From positions 1-7,671 of the forward strand of contig NZ_CAKVJA010000069.1 of assembly GCF_934754925.1 (NCBI RefSeq): DNA of 7,671 bases, in the 5' to 3' direction. Below the pieces are notes generated by a model, which saw nothing but the letters and a program-made list of their open reading frames with translations, did no database searches and was not told the DNA's origin. Both the position numbers and the translations under genes were made by a program. Shown in pieces: positions 6,941-7,671 of this stretch. This stretch comes from an uncultured Clostridium sp. (lineage in GTDB: Bacteria; Bacillota; Clostridia; Clostridiales; Clostridiaceae). Each line of letters begins with the position of its first letter. The stretch's first letter is position 1.

Positions 6941-7671
6941 ATGCGATACTATAATAACTCAATGAATGATCCTAATAATGGGAGTAGATTAAGTAGAAGA
7001 GGCAGATTAAGTAGAAGTAGAATGAATCAATATAATACTTGGAATGAAGATGAAGAGCTATTTTCAGATAATATAGATGAAAATATGGAATCTTCTTTTA
7101 AGGAAGATTGTGTAGATCAATATAAATGTTGTTGCTGTGTTGGACCAAGAGGTCCAAGAGGGCCAAAGGGTGAACCAGGATGTAGAGGTCCTCAAGGATG
7201 TAAGGGAGCAACAGGAGCAACAGGGCCAACAGGACCAAGAGGAGCAACAGGAGCGCAAGGGCCAATAGGACCAAGGGGGGCAACTGGAGCAACAGGAGCA
7301 CAAGGACCACAAGGATTAAGAGGAGCAACAGGAGCAACAGGAGCACAAGGGCCACAAGGATTAAGAGGAGCAACTGGTCCACAAGGATTAAGAGGAGCAA
7401 CAGGTGCAACAGGAGCAACAGGAGCACAAGGTGTTCAAGGTATTCAAGGACCAACAGGACCAACTGGGGCAACTGGAGCACAAGGGCCACAAGGATTAAG
7501 AGGAGCAACAGGTGCAACAGGAGCAACAGGAGCACAAGGTGTTCAAGGTATTCAAGGACCAACAGGACCAACTGGGGCAACTGGAGCACAAGGGCCACAA
7601 GGATTAAGAGGAGCAACAGGTGCAACAGGAGCAACAGGAGCACAAGGTGTTCAAGGTATTCAAGGACCAAC
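6941..7671 (+). CDS. Collagen-like Gly-X-Y repeat protein, probable exosporium/spore-surface protein (partial, cut by right edge)
   Basis: The frame opens at ATG 6941, five bases after GGGAGG (6930-6935), and stays open to the right edge: 243 whole codons, no stop. Residues 1-67 are hydrophilic, with Arg/Ser-rich (15-27) and acidic (35-56) stretches and no signal peptide or membrane segment. A cysteine group follows (C57, then C63-C66 as CCCC). From G68 every third residue is Gly for 58 unbroken triplets, mostly GAT, GAQ, GPQ, GPT and GLR; C81 and C87 fall in the first triplets. This is the collagen triple-helix fold, as in BclA-type exosporium glycoproteins, where the Thr residues carry O-glycans. 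Lack of a Sec signal fits assembly from the mother cell onto the spore. The C-terminal domain that would show BclA kinship is outside the window. GC content is far above that of neighbouring genes because of Gly/Ala/Pro codons. Phage tail-fibre collagen-like proteins are an alternative, but no phage genes are present. Confidence 0.88.
   Translation, partial: MRYYNNSMNDPNNGSRLSRRGRLSRSRMNQYNTWNEDEELFSDNIDENMESSFKEDCVDQYKCCCCVGPRGPRGPKGEPGCRGPQGCKGATGATGPTGPRGATGAQGPIGPRGATGATGAQGPQGLRGATGATGAQGPQGLRGATGPQGLRGATGATGATGAQGVQGIQGPTGPTGATGAQGPQGLRGATGATGATGAQGVQGIQGPTGPTGATGAQGPQGLRGATGATGATGAQGVQGIQGP
7385..7671 (+). repeat. Perfect 108-bp tandem repeats in the collagen-like gene
   Basis: Copies at 7385-7492 and 7493-7600 are identical base for base, and the third (7601 on) is identical for the 71 bases present before the edge. 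Each encodes 36 residues, 12 Gly-X-Y triplets beginning GLRGATGATGAT. Two shorter relatives precede them: 45 bp at 7313-7357 and 27 bp at 7358-7384, both starting with the same GGATTAAGAGGAGCAAC. All units are multiples of 9 bp, so gain or loss keeps the collagen phase. Identity at silent positions points to recent expansion or homogenisation. Confidence 0.95.

Noticed and set aside
7064..7670. Long antisense reading frames on the minus strand (7312-7064 and 7670-7098), the second made almost wholly of Leu and Val
   Set aside because: They are the reverse complement of the Gly-X-Y repeats, which contain no stop in the other frames. There is no ribosome-binding site or known family, and the plus strand carries an unbroken collagen pattern with a strong Shine-Dalgarno site.
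7313..7671. Repeats considered as a CRISPR array or mobile-element repeat
   Set aside because: There are no unique spacers; the units are directly adjacent, in frame, and encode collagen triplets.

Overview
The window looks like the chromosome of a low-GC, spore-forming Clostridium-type Firmicute. Base composition is very AT-rich, Arg is mostly AGA and Ile often ATA, Shine-Dalgarno sites are strong, nadA-nadB-nadC form one operon, and the right edge carries a collagen-like protein of the kind found on clostridial and Bacillus spore surfaces. The species cannot be named from the sequence alone.

Layout, left to right. (1) Positions 1-263, plus strand: the C-terminal end of a protein resembling the TPR-tailed family 2 glycosyltransferases. 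(2) A hairpin at 307-383 works as a shared terminator between this gene and the convergent nad operon. (3) Positions 3404-394, minus strand: nadA, nadB and nadC, tightly packed, encoding de novo synthesis of nicotinate mononucleotide from aspartate. A perfect 14-bp palindrome lies on the predicted transcription start of nadA and is a good candidate repressor site. (4) Positions 3405-3671: a divergent intergenic region with the nad promoter and a structured leader for the next operon. (5) Positions 3672-6166, plus strand: an AlgI-type MBOAT O-acyltransferase followed 14 bp later by a DHHW/AlgJ-AlgX-type SGNH-like protein. This is a two-gene cassette for acylating (probably acetylating) an extracellular glycan. 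(6) A long hairpin at 6166-6222 separates it from a convergent Nudix ADP-ribose pyrophosphatase (6750-6232, minus). (7) Positions 6941 to the right edge, plus strand: a collagen-like Gly-X-Y protein with a Cys-rich head and perfect 108-bp tandem repeats. It runs off the window.

Two themes emerge. NAD metabolism is represented by nadABC and by the Nudix enzyme, although they lie in separate transcription units. Surface glycan work is represented by the glycosyltransferase end, the MBOAT/DHHW pair and the Thr-rich collagen-like protein, which is a likely O-glycosylation target. The most interesting hypothesis is that the acyltransferase pair modifies the glycan carried by this spore-surface collagen-like protein. 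That is inferred from gene neighbourhood only. The known families explain nearly all coding sequence, and I do not see an entirely unknown system.
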